A model generated the notes under the pieces. That model was not told the DNA's origin. It worked only from the letters and a program-made list of their open reading frames with translations, and searched no databases. The translations under genes were made by a program, and so were the position numbers. Of a stretch of 54,174 nt of DNA, positions 6,629 through 13,791 are shown piece after piece. The stretch lies in NCBI GenBank assembly GCA_044868295.1, contig JBIOWF010000355.1:1-54174 (forward strand), written 5' to 3'. Numbering within the stretch: the first letter of the stretch is position 1; each line of letters begins with the position of its first letter. This DNA is from JBIOWF01 sp044868295 (GTDB taxonomy: Bacteria; Actinomycetota; Actinomycetes; Streptosporangiales; Streptosporangiaceae).

Positions 6629-8122
6629 ATGCGCCCCACCCAAGAGCAGCAGGCCGTCATCGACGCCGCCCGCGCCGGAAAGACCATCACCGTCCAGGCC
6701 GGAGCCGGGTGCGGCAAGTCAGCCACGTTGAAGGAGGTCGCGCTCGCTCTGCCTGGCCAGCGAATCCTCTGCGTCGTCTACAACCGGTCCGTACGGCTCG
6801 AACTACGGGACAAGATGCCGCGCAACGTCAACTGCCACACCAACCACTCCTACGCCCGCCAGATCGTCGCCAACCGCTGGAACGGCCACCTCGACCGGAT
6901 CAACGGCCCCCGCCAGAACGGCAAGGTCCAGGCCAACATCCTCGGCCTCGTCGGACCCGAGCGGGTCAACGCCAACGTCGTACTCACCCCGCCCGCGCGC
7001 GCACGGCTCGCCATGTCGGCGATCCTCAACTGGTGCAAGTCGGAGGACCTCGAACTCCAGCCGCACCACATCCCGACCCCGATGGGCATCAGCAGTGGCG
7101 AGGACATCACCCGCCTGCGGGAGATCATCCTGCCTGTGGCCGCTGCGGCACGCGCCGATATCCGCTCCAAGACGGGTCAGCTCAAGTGGCAGCACGACTA
7201 CTACCTCAAGATGGCCCAGCTCATCCTGGCAAAGCAGGGCAACCCCACCCTGCCGTTCGACGTGGTGATGATGGACGAATGCCAGGACGTTAATCCCGTC
7301 GCTGCCTCGCTCTACCTGGACATGCAGACCAGCCTGCAGCGGATTATCGTCGGCGACTCCGCGCAAGCGATCAACGGCTGGAACGGCGCAACCGACATCC
7401 TGCGCACGTTCCCCGCTGACGAGCTGCTGTTCCTGTCCAAGTCGTTCCGCTTCGGCCCAGCTATCGCCGACGAGGCGAACAAGTGGCTTTCCCTGCTCGG
7501 CGCCCCGCTCCGCCTCCAGGGGCATGAGCCGGTCGGCTCGACCATCGGCCCGATCAAGCAGGCCGACGCCGTGCTCTGCCGCACCAACGCCGCCGCGATG
7601 GGGGAGGTGTTCGCCATCCTCAAGACGGGCGGCACCCCCGCCCTGGTCGGCGGCGGCTCCGAAATCGCATCCATGGCCATGGCCGCAGAACAGCTCAAGG
7701 AAGGCCACCTCACCGACCACCCCGACCTGTGCGCGTTCGCGAATTGGGGTGAGGTCCAGGACTACGTCTCGCTGGACCCGCTCGGCGGCGACCTGCGCGT
7801 CTTTGTCGACCTGGTCGACGAGCACGGCGCCGACACGATCCGCAAAGCCGCCCTCCAGGTCAAGGAAGCCGACAAGGCCGCCCCCGGCGACACGGTCATC
7901 TCAACCGCCCACCGCTCCAAGGGCCTGGAGTGGGCCAACGTCCGCGTCGCGGCGGACTTCCGCCAGCCCAACCCCGACACCGCTCGCACCGGGGAGCCGC
8001 CCGTCTCGCTCGACGAGCTGATGCTCAACTACGTCACCGTCACCCGCGCCAGGAAGCACCTCGACCGCGGGTCCCTCGTGTGGATCGACAGCTACATCAG
8101 CCGCAACCTCCGCGCAGCCTGA
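6629..8122 (+). CDS. Compact UvrD/PcrA-type SF1 DNA helicase
   Basis: 497 aa, shorter than PcrA/UvrD (about 700), so the 1B/2B insertions are probably reduced. Motifs in order: Q motif TQEQQAVI, Walker A GAGCGKS near residue 30, motif II MMDECQDVN near 217, motif III VGDSAQAINGW, motif IV KSFRFG, motif V STAHRSKGLEW, motif VI YVTVTRARK. It should be an ATP-driven 3'-5' translocase used in phage or plasmid DNA replication or recombination. ATG at 6629 sits behind AGGAG; an in-frame start 51 nt upstream is weaker. First gene of a rightward operon; an 11-bp terminator follows the stop. Confidence 0.93.
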   Translation: MRPTQEQQAVIDAARAGKTITVQAGAGCGKSATLKEVALALPGQRILCVVYNRSVRLELRDKMPRNVNCHTNHSYARQIVANRWNGHLDRINGPRQNGKVQANILGLVGPERVNANVVLTPPARARLAMSAILNWCKSEDLELQPHHIPTPMGISSGEDITRLREIILPVAAAARADIRSKTGQLKWQHDYYLKMAQLILAKQGNPTLPFDVVMMDECQDVNPVAASLYLDMQTSLQRIIVGDSAQAINGWNGATDILRTFPADELLFLSKSFRFGPAIADEANKWLSLLGAPLRLQGHEPVGSTIGPIKQADAVLCRTNAAAMGEVFAILKTGGTPALVGGGSEIASMAMAAEQLKEGHLTDHPDLCAFANWGEVQDYVSLDPLGGDLRVFVDLVDEHGADTIRKAALQVKEADKAAPGDTVISTAHRSKGLEWANVRVAADFRQPNPDTARTGEPPVSLDELMLNYVTVTRARKHLDRGSLVWIDSYISRNLRAA

Positions 8123-8128
8123 CCCCTC

Positions 8129-8156
8129 GGGCGGGAGCCCCTCACGGCTCCCGCCC
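8129..8156 (+). terminator. Hairpin after the helicase gene
   Basis: Perfect 11-bp arms GGGCGGGAGCC / GGCTCCCGCCC with a 6-nt loop, then TTCCCCT. Begins 7 nt after the helicase stop. May attenuate rather than end the operon, since genes continue in the same direction. Confidence 0.8.
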
Positions 8157-8190
8157 TTCCCCTCCCCGAACATGCCGAAGGGAACTCCTG

Positions 8191-8430
8191 GTGGACGTGC
8201 CAGACCTCGACTCCACGATGTTCAAACTCGCCGAGCTCGCCGACTCCAGCGCCTCGAACCGGGTGTTCGCCTGGCGGCGCATCCTCACCGAGATGTGGCG
8301 CGAAGGATTCGATGCTGGCTACATGGCCGCGATCCGCGACCGCAGCGTGGAGGACATCATCACGCGCCGGGAAGCGCAAGCCTCCGCCGACAAGCCCGAC
8401 TCGCGCAGCCGGGAAGCGGGCGCCGGGTGA
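8191..8430 (+). CDS. Small unknown protein of the helicase operon
   Basis: 79 aa from GTG at 8191 (ribosome-binding site GAAGGGA). Helical core FAWRRILTEMWREGFDAGYM with a charged C-terminal tail. The pattern MWREGFDAGY is common in short actinobacterial and phage proteins of unknown function. The stop overlaps the next start (GTGA), so it is coupled to the gene at 8427. Confidence 0.7.
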   Translation: MDVPDLDSTMFKLAELADSSASNRVFAWRRILTEMWREGFDAGYMAAIRDRSVEDIITRREAQASADKPDSRSREAGAG

Positions 8431-8678
8431 GCACGCTCATCGCGGTCTACCGGCCCGGCGGACGCACGCAACGCTGTGACGCCCGCTGCTACACAGCGGG
8501 GGTCGGCACCGAATGCGACTGCATCTGCGAGGGCTCCAACCACAGTGTCGGCATCGAGCGGGCTGTCGAACAGACCCGAGAGCTGATGGAGCGGTGGATC
8601 GCCGCCGCCCGCAGGAACGACCCGCAGATCCTCCGGGTCGAGATCGACCTGCAGGCCAACACCGTCCCCCTCTTCTAA
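8427..8678 (+). CDS. Small Cys-rich actinobacterial protein
   Basis: 83 aa, GTG start overlapping the previous stop. It has the recognisable core CDARCY (residues 15-20), then CDCICEG-NHSVG (31-43) and a helix AVEQTRELMERW. Such small Cys-rich proteins are frequent on actinobacterial phages and integrative elements; the four cysteines could bind zinc. The function is not established. It belongs to the helicase operon. A tiny 16-codon frame (8687-8737) follows, ending in a TGATG overlap with the next gene, and may only serve translational coupling. Confidence 0.75.
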   Translation: MSTLIAVYRPGGRTQRCDARCYTAGVGTECDCICEGSNHSVGIERAVEQTRELMERWIAAARRNDPQILRVEIDLQANTVPLF

Positions 8679-8736
8679 GGACTGCCATGCCGACCCGCCG
8701 AGAACCCTGCACGCACGGAACGTCGGTGACCGCCTG

Positions 8737-9114
8737 ATGACTGGCCAGCACCTGCAGCTCGTCCATGCCGCCCCGGCCGGGCCGCCCACCTACACCGAGC
8801 ACCGCGGCCAGCCGGTCACGTGGACCGCCTGGGAGCTCGACCGCAACAGCATCGTCCACGTGTGCGACGGCTGTGAGATGGCCGGCGACCCGTGGGTGGG
8901 GTACGGGACGGTTCATCAGCCGCTGGTCGAGACGGCCAGCAGCATGGAGCCGGTCTATCCCCTTCGCCGGATCAGCGCCGCCCCACGCAGGCGAGCGTTC
9001 CATCACCGGCTACTGGCCTACCGCTGCCGCTCATGCGACGCCATCCACATCTACGACAGCGGCAGCGACGGCCGCACCTTCACCGAGGTCGGCTACTCGC
9101 CGCCTTCAGTCTGA
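8737..9114 (+). CDS. Zinc-ribbon-like unknown protein
   Basis: 125 aa. Two CxxC pairs, CDGC near residue 48 and CRSC near 98, are placed like a split zinc ribbon, with intervening basic segment SAAPRRRAFHHRLLAYRC. It starts in a TGATG overlap with a tiny upstream frame. Last gene of the rightward helicase operon; it ends inside the 3' end of the convergent HTH-array gene (22-bp overlap). A nucleic-acid role is plausible but only inferred. Confidence 0.75.
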   Translation: MTGQHLQLVHAAPAGPPTYTEHRGQPVTWTAWELDRNSIVHVCDGCEMAGDPWVGYGTVHQPLVETASSMEPVYPLRRISAAPRRRAFHHRLLAYRCRSCDAIHIYDSGSDGRTFTEVGYSPPSV

Positions 9115-9563
9115 CAAGTCGGACGTGGGCGGGGGTTCAACGCCCGCCACACGGTCATCACACTGACGCCGAGCTCGTCAGCGATCCGCTGATACGTCCA
9201 CCCATCGCCGCGCAGCTCACCCGCCCGCGCTACATCGAATGCGTGGGTCCGCTCCCGTGGCCACAGCCCTTCCTCCTTGGCCACTTCATTGACGGTGTTG
9301 TCCGCTGTCTTCAAGTCCCGACAGATGGCGCGGACGGGCGTTCCCGCCTTCCATTCGGCGATGATCGCCTGCCGCTTGGCCGGTGTGAGGCGGCGGGCGC
9401 GAGGAGCTGATGGGCCGCGAAACTTCACGCCTCCCGCACGCATCAGCACATGGCAGTACTGCGGGGACAGCCCGAACTCTGGCGCGATCTCGCGGAGCGT
9501 CTGCCCGTTCTCGTACAGTTCAGCGGCCCGTGCCAGGTCGAAACGGGCGGATTTGGTCGTCAC
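9093..9563 (-). CDS. Tandem helix-turn-helix array protein (three HTH units)
   Basis: 156 aa built from three HTH units: near residues 8-42 (LYENGQTLREIAPEFGLSPQ), 60-95 (WKAGTPVRAICRDLKTADNT) and 108-140 (DGWTYQRIADELGVSVMTVW). It is a sibling in build to the protein at 5-625. GTG at 9563 lies 8 nt after TATGGT of a GACGTAA-N14-TATGGT element and also overlaps the upstream stop (GTGA). Both leaderless and coupled translation are therefore possible. Probable DNA-binding regulator; target unknown. Confidence 0.75.
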   Translation of the reverse strand: MTTKSARFDLARAAELYENGQTLREIAPEFGLSPQYCHVLMRAGGVKFRGPSAPRARRLTPAKRQAIIAEWKAGTPVRAICRDLKTADNTVNEVAKEEGLWPRERTHAFDVARAGELRGDGWTYQRIADELGVSVMTVWRALNPRPRPTCQTEGGE

Positions 9564-10054
9564 GGCCGGGGACCATAGCCAGAAGCCGCGCTTACGTCCT
9601 TCGCGGATGTCGCACCCCCGGTAGTGCCGTCCAGCGGGTCCGGCCCGTCGCTGTTGCCGAGGTGCTCCTCGGAGACGTCGATCCCTGGAAGCTGCCCGAT
9701 CGGGCCGCGTAACTCGTCCTCGTAGCCGACACGCACACGCCGGGCGTAGAGGGTGAGCGTGACCACCGTCCCCATCTCCCCGCCAGCCTTGATGTCGATG
9801 GTCGTGTTGGCCGGCACGTACCACTGGACGCCGTCGAGCACGATGGCTGAGGGCACGTTGATCGTGGCCGGACCCCCGCGCTCTCCGGGCGGGATCTGGT
9901 GCGCGCGTTCGATGATCTCGATGCACACGCCGCGGGCTGGCGGCGGGACGAACTTACGCACCGGGAATTGGTGGAACATCGGCTTGATTTCCACGGCATG
10001 CTCGGCGGCGGCGGAGGACTCGGCGGGCGCGGCGGTGGCGCATTGGTCGCTCAT
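9560..10054 (-). CDS. Unknown putative virion-cluster protein
   Basis: 164 aa, no family recognised. Residues 20-125 look like a beta-rich domain (KPMFHQFPVRKFVPPPARGV, ATINVPSAIVLDGVQWYVPA, VVTLTLYARRVRVGYEDELR), followed by a Gly/Ser/Asp-rich tail. ATG at 10054 lies 8 nt after TACTGC of site e, giving a leaderless start; a longer frame would begin 18 nt upstream. Lies in the leftward head-gene cluster between a secreted esterase and the HTH array. Confidence 0.65.
   Translation of the reverse strand: MSDQCATAAPAESSAAAEHAVEIKPMFHQFPVRKFVPPPARGVCIEIIERAHQIPPGERGGPATINVPSAIVLDGVQWYVPANTTIDIKAGGEMGTVVTLTLYARRVRVGYEDELRGPIGQLPGIDVSEEHLGNSDGPDPLDGTTGGATSAKDVSAASGYGPRP
9572..9598 (-). promoter_or_regulatory. 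Late-type bipartite promoter, site d
   Basis: Leftward GACGTAA (9598-9592), 14 nt, TATGGT (9577-9572), 8 nt, GTG at 9563. It lies inside the extreme 3' end of the upstream reading frame, whose last residues there use mixed third bases. Confidence 0.6.
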
Positions 10055-10062
10055 GACGGGGA

Positions 10063-10089
10063 GCAGTACCAAACCAGCGAGTTTACGTC
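10063..10089 (-). promoter_or_regulatory. Late-type bipartite promoter, site e
   Basis: Leftward GACGTAA (10089-10083), 14 nt, TACTGC (10068-10063), 8 nt, ATG at 10054. Confidence 0.65.
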
Positions 10090-10121
10090 CGTGAGCCCAC
10101 GGGGGCGGCTGCCAGGGCGGC

Positions 10122-10976
10122 CTACCGGAGGTGGCGGCTGATCCACCCGGCGGCGGCCTGCTGGACCGTCGGGAGCCGGTACAGCGCCGTACTATGCCCG
10201 CCGCCTGGCATCACCCGCACTGTGGCGTGGACTCCGGCCCGGCGCAGCCGCTCGGCCAGATCGCGAGATAGACCGGCAGGGGCGAACTCGTTCCGGGAGT
10301 GGAAGACGAGCAGCGGCGGATCGCCGCATGACGCCTCCCCGGCGGGCTCCATGCCCGCCCACACCGCCGGGCACGCCTTCGGCTCGCATCCGGCCAGCCG
10401 CACCGCAGCGCCCCTCAGTCGGCGCTGCAGCGCCGACGCCCCCGCCTTACCGCCCGCCTTGTAGGCGGCCAGCGGTGAGGCGATGGGGGAGAACCCCACG
10501 ACGCCGCGCAGCCCGGCCGGGCGGCCCGGCCAGGTTCCGACCGACGTGGCGAGGTGCCCGCCAGCGGAGAAGCCGACAAGGACATACCGGCCAGGGTCGA
10601 ACCCGAACAGGTGAGGACGCGCGCGGGCGTACCGGATCGCCGCGGCGACGTCGTCCCGCTGCGCTGGCCACACGGCGACGCTGGTCGTGCGGTAGTTGAC
10701 GTTGAACACCGCGAACCCGGCTGCGGCGAACGTGCGGGCAGCACCGGCGAGCGACGCCTTGTCGCCGCTCGACCACCACCCGCCGTGGATCAGGAACACG
10801 CCGGGCCGGTGTCGCCCCGTGCCCCGGGGGATGTCCATGCGCTGCATTGGGTGGCGGCCGTACGCCACGCCGGCAACCGGCCGCGTGGTCGCGGCGGCCG
10901 CCCCGGATAGGCGGCCGGGCGGCGGAATGAGCGCCACGACCAGGAGAGCCGCCAGGAGAGCCGCGATCATCTTCAT
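10122..10976 (-). CDS. Secreted alpha/beta-hydrolase (esterase/lipase-like)
   Basis: 284 aa. A signal peptide is clear (MKMIAALLAALLVVALI, small residues near 25-30). The fold markers are the oxyanion HGGWW near residue 65, nucleophile elbow GFSAGGH near 135 and C-terminal GGGHST near 262 for the histidine. The usual acid in the HGxxDxxVP segment is replaced: the sequence reads VFHSRNEFAPAGLS, so Glu may serve. A secreted esterase inside a head gene cluster is unusual; it might modify the cell envelope or act as a lysogen fitness gene. Its ATG overlaps the thermonuclease stop (ATGA), so it is cotranslated with virion genes. Confidence 0.85.
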   Translation of the reverse strand: MKMIAALLAALLVVALIPPPGRLSGAAAATTRPVAGVAYGRHPMQRMDIPRGTGRHRPGVFLIHGGWWSSGDKASLAGAARTFAAAGFAVFNVNYRTTSVAVWPAQRDDVAAAIRYARARPHLFGFDPGRYVLVGFSAGGHLATSVGTWPGRPAGLRGVVGFSPIASPLAAYKAGGKAGASALQRRLRGAAVRLAGCEPKACPAVWAGMEPAGEASCGDPPLLVFHSRNEFAPAGLSRDLAERLRRAGVHATVRVMPGGGHSTALYRLPTVQQAAAGWISRHLR

Positions 10977-11590
10977 GGGCGCGCACCGCCGTCGTACGGG
11001 TCGGCCATCCCAGACATGAGCAGCAGCTCATTCAGCGACGGCATCCCCGGCCGGCCGGACACGGTCGCCAGGTAGCGGCCGTACTTCTCCCGCCGGTCCT
11101 TGACCGTCGCGACCGCCAACTCGTCGCCTTGGCCGGCCAACCACTGGGTAACCCACGCCGCGACCTCCACCCCTTCCCGGGTGGTCTTCTCCGCGACATT
11201 CAGCCCGGCCAGGCGCACCCGGATGTCGAGCTGCACGCCGAACCCGAGGACGGCGCGAACGTCAAGGGTGTCGCCGTCCACCACGCGCGCCGAGGCGGCC
11301 CGGTACACGTACGGCGGACCACCCCCGTCGACCAGGACGGCGCGCAGACGCCCGCGCTTGACCTGCTGGTCTGGCTGGATGAGGACGTGATCATGCCGGT
11401 TCAGCCAGTCCCGCACCGGGCGGACGCCACGCGCTCCCGGAGCGCTGAGGGTGAGTGTCGCCTCCGTGGAGACGCCGAACCCGAGATCGATGAACGCGCG
11501 GGCCTGGCAGCCTCTCAGCGGCACGACGTGGGCCCGGTAGAGCGCGGCAGGGGCCGAAGCCCCTCCCGCGTCTCCCCGACGATCGGTCAC
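10973..11590 (-). CDS. Thermonuclease (SNase)-like protein with duplicated OB fold
   Basis: 205 aa. The second half is an SNase domain: ARVVDGDTLDVR (metal-binding Asp pair), VRLAGLNVAEKTT and a KYGRYLA basic motif. The usual Asp of the RLxGIDxPE segment is Asn here, with the Glu retained. The first half (LYRAHVVPLRGCQARAFIDL, FGVSTEATLTLSAPG) looks like a degenerate copy of the same beta-barrel. GTG at 11590 is 2 nt after the capsid stop and its own stop overlaps the esterase start, so capsid, nuclease and esterase are one operon. It may be a virion component or degrade host DNA. Confidence 0.8.
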   Translation of the reverse strand: MTDRRGDAGGASAPAALYRAHVVPLRGCQARAFIDLGFGVSTEATLTLSAPGARGVRPVRDWLNRHDHVLIQPDQQVKRGRLRAVLVDGGGPPYVYRAASARVVDGDTLDVRAVLGFGVQLDIRVRLAGLNVAEKTTREGVEVAAWVTQWLAGQGDELAVATVKDRREKYGRYLATVSGRPGMPSLNELLLMSGMADPYDGGARP

Positions 11591-11592
11591 GA

Positions 11593-12918
11593 TCAGGTGC
11601 CGGTGTAGGCCGTGTACGTGCCGTAGATGAAACTCTCGGGCCTGTCCACGGCCAGGCCTACGCGCTCGCTGGCCTTGATGGTCACGTACCCGTCGGTGAA
11701 GCCCGTAGCGTGCTCCGTGCTGGCCTGCACAGTGACGGTCTCCCGGTCGTACAGCTTGGCGCCGTACCCGTACGAGCCGAGCAGGTACTTGCCCTGCACC
11801 ATGGCCGGGGTGTCGATCACGTTCAGCCGCCACACGCGCTTCTCGGCGCCGATCGCCACGGACACCGCCACTCGGTAGGCGCCCTGCTTGTCCTCCTCCA
11901 GCTCGATGTCCTCGAAATCGAGCGGATGCATCACGACACCGTTGGGGTCGTAGAACGCGAGAATCGCCTTCGTGAGTGCGCGCCTGATCTGGGCGGTCTT
12001 CTTATCCGACGCCAGACCGGTGTAGAGCTGGATCCCAGGCGTCTGGGTGATGCCGAGCATGTTGTCGCCGACACCATCGCCGAATAGGACCTGGAAGTCC
12101 TCGGTCAGCTTCACACCGTCGATCAGGTCCCTGTCGAGGATGCCACGCAGGCGCGACTCGTCGGACAGCGTGTTCTTGTGGACCTGCTCGTAGTGGCCGA
12201 TCTCGGCGATCACCGCCGTGTACGGGGTGAACGAGATCGACGAGCGGGGGAGCCGGCCGAACACGTCGGTCGGGCCGCCGGTCGCGGGCGAGACACCGTC
12301 AGCGGCGCGACGCTCCGGTGTGATCGCGGCGTTGTTGACGAATCCGGTCTGGCGGATGCCGTGCAGGATGTTCGCCGTCGTGGACTCTGCGGGGAACAGG
12401 TCGCGGACCCGGTTGGGCCGCCGCTGCCGCTCGCTGATGCCGACGTCCTGCGCGTGGCCGAACGCCGGGCCGGTGTGCGTGCCGCCGGAGAGGGTGAAGA
12501 TGTCCTTCTTCTCGAACCGGTACAGACCCTGATCGAATCGAACGGACCCGCGAACCTCCTGGAAGCCGCCGTCCTTCATCCGCTGGTAGGCGTCCGACTC
12601 CATGTACGCCTGGCTGAGGCTCTTGAACTGCGGGCGGCCCTGCTCCGCGGCCAGGAGACCAGCGACCGGCGTACCGGCGGGCGCGTCGAGATACTCGAAC
12701 AGGCCGAGCGCCTGCTCCTCAGCGTTGAGCAGCGCCTTGATCTCGTTGCCCTTCTCGATGGCGCGGAGATAGTCGGCGTGCTGCTCCTTGGATACGACGA
12801 AGTGGCCACGGCCGGTCTCGTCCTTGAAACTGTGCGACAGGCGGGTGATCTCGCCGGCCGCCACCTGAAGCTGGCTCTTGAGCTCGGTCACTCGTGCCCG
12901 TGATGCGGTGGCAGTCAT
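11593..12918 (-). CDS. Major capsid protein (HK97 fold)
   Basis: 441 aa. An N-terminal coiled delta-like scaffold region (residues 1-95, ELKSQLQVAAGEITRL, HADYLRAIEKGNEIKALLNA) precedes the HK97-fold body, with RVRDLFPAESTTANI, ISFTPYTAVIAEIGH, DLIDGVKLTEDFQVLFGDG, the loop GITQTPGI, the helix IRRALTKAILAFYDPNGVVM, and C-terminal LYDRETVTVQASTEH. It assembles the icosahedral shell and is matured by the protease encoded upstream. ATG at 12918 has a GGGGGG tract for a ribosome-binding site. Expressed from site f with a leader of about 90 nt. Confidence 0.93.
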   Translation of the reverse strand: MTATASRARVTELKSQLQVAAGEITRLSHSFKDETGRGHFVVSKEQHADYLRAIEKGNEIKALLNAEEQALGLFEYLDAPAGTPVAGLLAAEQGRPQFKSLSQAYMESDAYQRMKDGGFQEVRGSVRFDQGLYRFEKKDIFTLSGGTHTGPAFGHAQDVGISERQRRPNRVRDLFPAESTTANILHGIRQTGFVNNAAITPERRAADGVSPATGGPTDVFGRLPRSSISFTPYTAVIAEIGHYEQVHKNTLSDESRLRGILDRDLIDGVKLTEDFQVLFGDGVGDNMLGITQTPGIQLYTGLASDKKTAQIRRALTKAILAFYDPNGVVMHPLDFEDIELEEDKQGAYRVAVSVAIGAEKRVWRLNVIDTPAMVQGKYLLGSYGYGAKLYDRETVTVQASTEHATGFTDGYVTIKASERVGLAVDRPESFIYGTYTAYTGT

Positions 12919-13004
12919 CTGCCATTCCCCCCGGTGTGCTGACTGCGATTCGGATGCGATCCGTCCGCCCGGTCAGCACCGGGACGCCCCCAGATCTTGG
13001 GTGC

Positions 13005-13031
13005 GGTGTAGGGCAAAAGGGTGCTTACGTC
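13005..13031 (-). promoter_or_regulatory. Late-type bipartite promoter, site f (capsid operon)
   Basis: Leftward GACGTAA (13031-13025), 14 nt, TACACC (13010-13005). Shares the 18-mer GGTCGGCGCGACGTAAGC with site h. The capsid ATG is about 90 nt further on. Confidence 0.6.
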
Positions 13032-13190
13032 GCGCCGACCAGGTCAGCGGGGGTTGACGTTTCCGCAGTTCGCGCCCGTTCCAACCATGCGGCGGCACAC
13101 AAATCGGGCCGATTGCCCGCCTACGGTGCGGCCGCGCCGCTATCGTGATCACTCGCTCGGGGGGTTGGAACGATCTCAGGGGGATTCACG

Positions 13191-13778
13191 GTGTCGATCC
13201 GTCACGCTGCTGGCCTGCTCGCTGCGGCTGTCGTCTGCGTGTCTGGGTGTTCCAGCCAAGAGCAGGCGCCCACCTCTCCGGCCGGTGATGGCGCGACGGC
13301 GAGTGCCGCCCCGGCGGTGCCGGCCGTGCTCAAGCTCGGCCAGAGCGCCGACATCACGGGGGAGAACGGCAAGCCCCTCAAGGTCACCCCGCTCGGCGTC
13401 TACTACTACCGGGGTAAGCCCGGCGATCCGACCCTTCCGCAAGAGAAGTGGTTCGCGGCCGTCGCTATCAAGGTCGAAGCCACCACGGCGGCCGACCGCG
13501 CATCCGGCTCCATGTGGCGGGTCAAGCAGGGCACCCGCCTGTTCGACACCGGCACCGGCAAGGCCCCTGTGGCGCCGTGGGTCGGATCGGTCAACTCCGG
13601 GGTCGCGCTCACCGACCCGGGAGACCCCGAAATCGTCATCCAGACGTTCGACCTGCCCGCCGGGGGCGGCGTCCTGCAATGGGCCACGACGGACAAGCCG
13701 ACGATCCGCTGGCAGTTGCCCGGCCGTAACAGCGGCCAGGGCTTGGACGAAGTCGTCGCGTTCCTCAAAAACCAGTAG
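13191..13778 (+). CDS. Secreted lipoprotein (lysogenic-conversion candidate)
   Basis: 195 aa from a GTG. A type II signal peptide is plain: MSIRHAAGLLAAAVVCVSGC with lipobox VSGC, then a Ser/Pro/Ala linker and a beta-sandwich-like domain from about residue 50 (ADITGENGKPLKVTPLGVYY, WFAAVAIKVEATTAADRASG, then VIQTFDLPAGGGVLQWATTD) reminiscent of DUF4352-type lipoproteins. It is the only rightward gene among leftward capsid genes, so it is probably an independently expressed moron. Phage lipoproteins can block superinfection, but that role is inferred. Ends 13 bp from the convergent protease gene. Confidence 0.8.
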   Translation: MSIRHAAGLLAAAVVCVSGCSSQEQAPTSPAGDGATASAAPAVPAVLKLGQSADITGENGKPLKVTPLGVYYYRGKPGDPTLPQEKWFAAVAIKVEATTAADRASGSMWRVKQGTRLFDTGTGKAPVAPWVGSVNSGVALTDPGDPEIVIQTFDLPAGGGVLQWATTDKPTIRWQLPGRNSGQGLDEVVAFLKNQ

Positions 13779-13791
13779 GCAGCCCCCGCGG

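Noticed and set aside
7286..7293. GACGTTAA inside the helicase gene
   Set aside because: Codes for DVN in the motif II region and has TCGCTC instead of a -10-like hexamer 14 nt later, so it does not fit the promoter rule.
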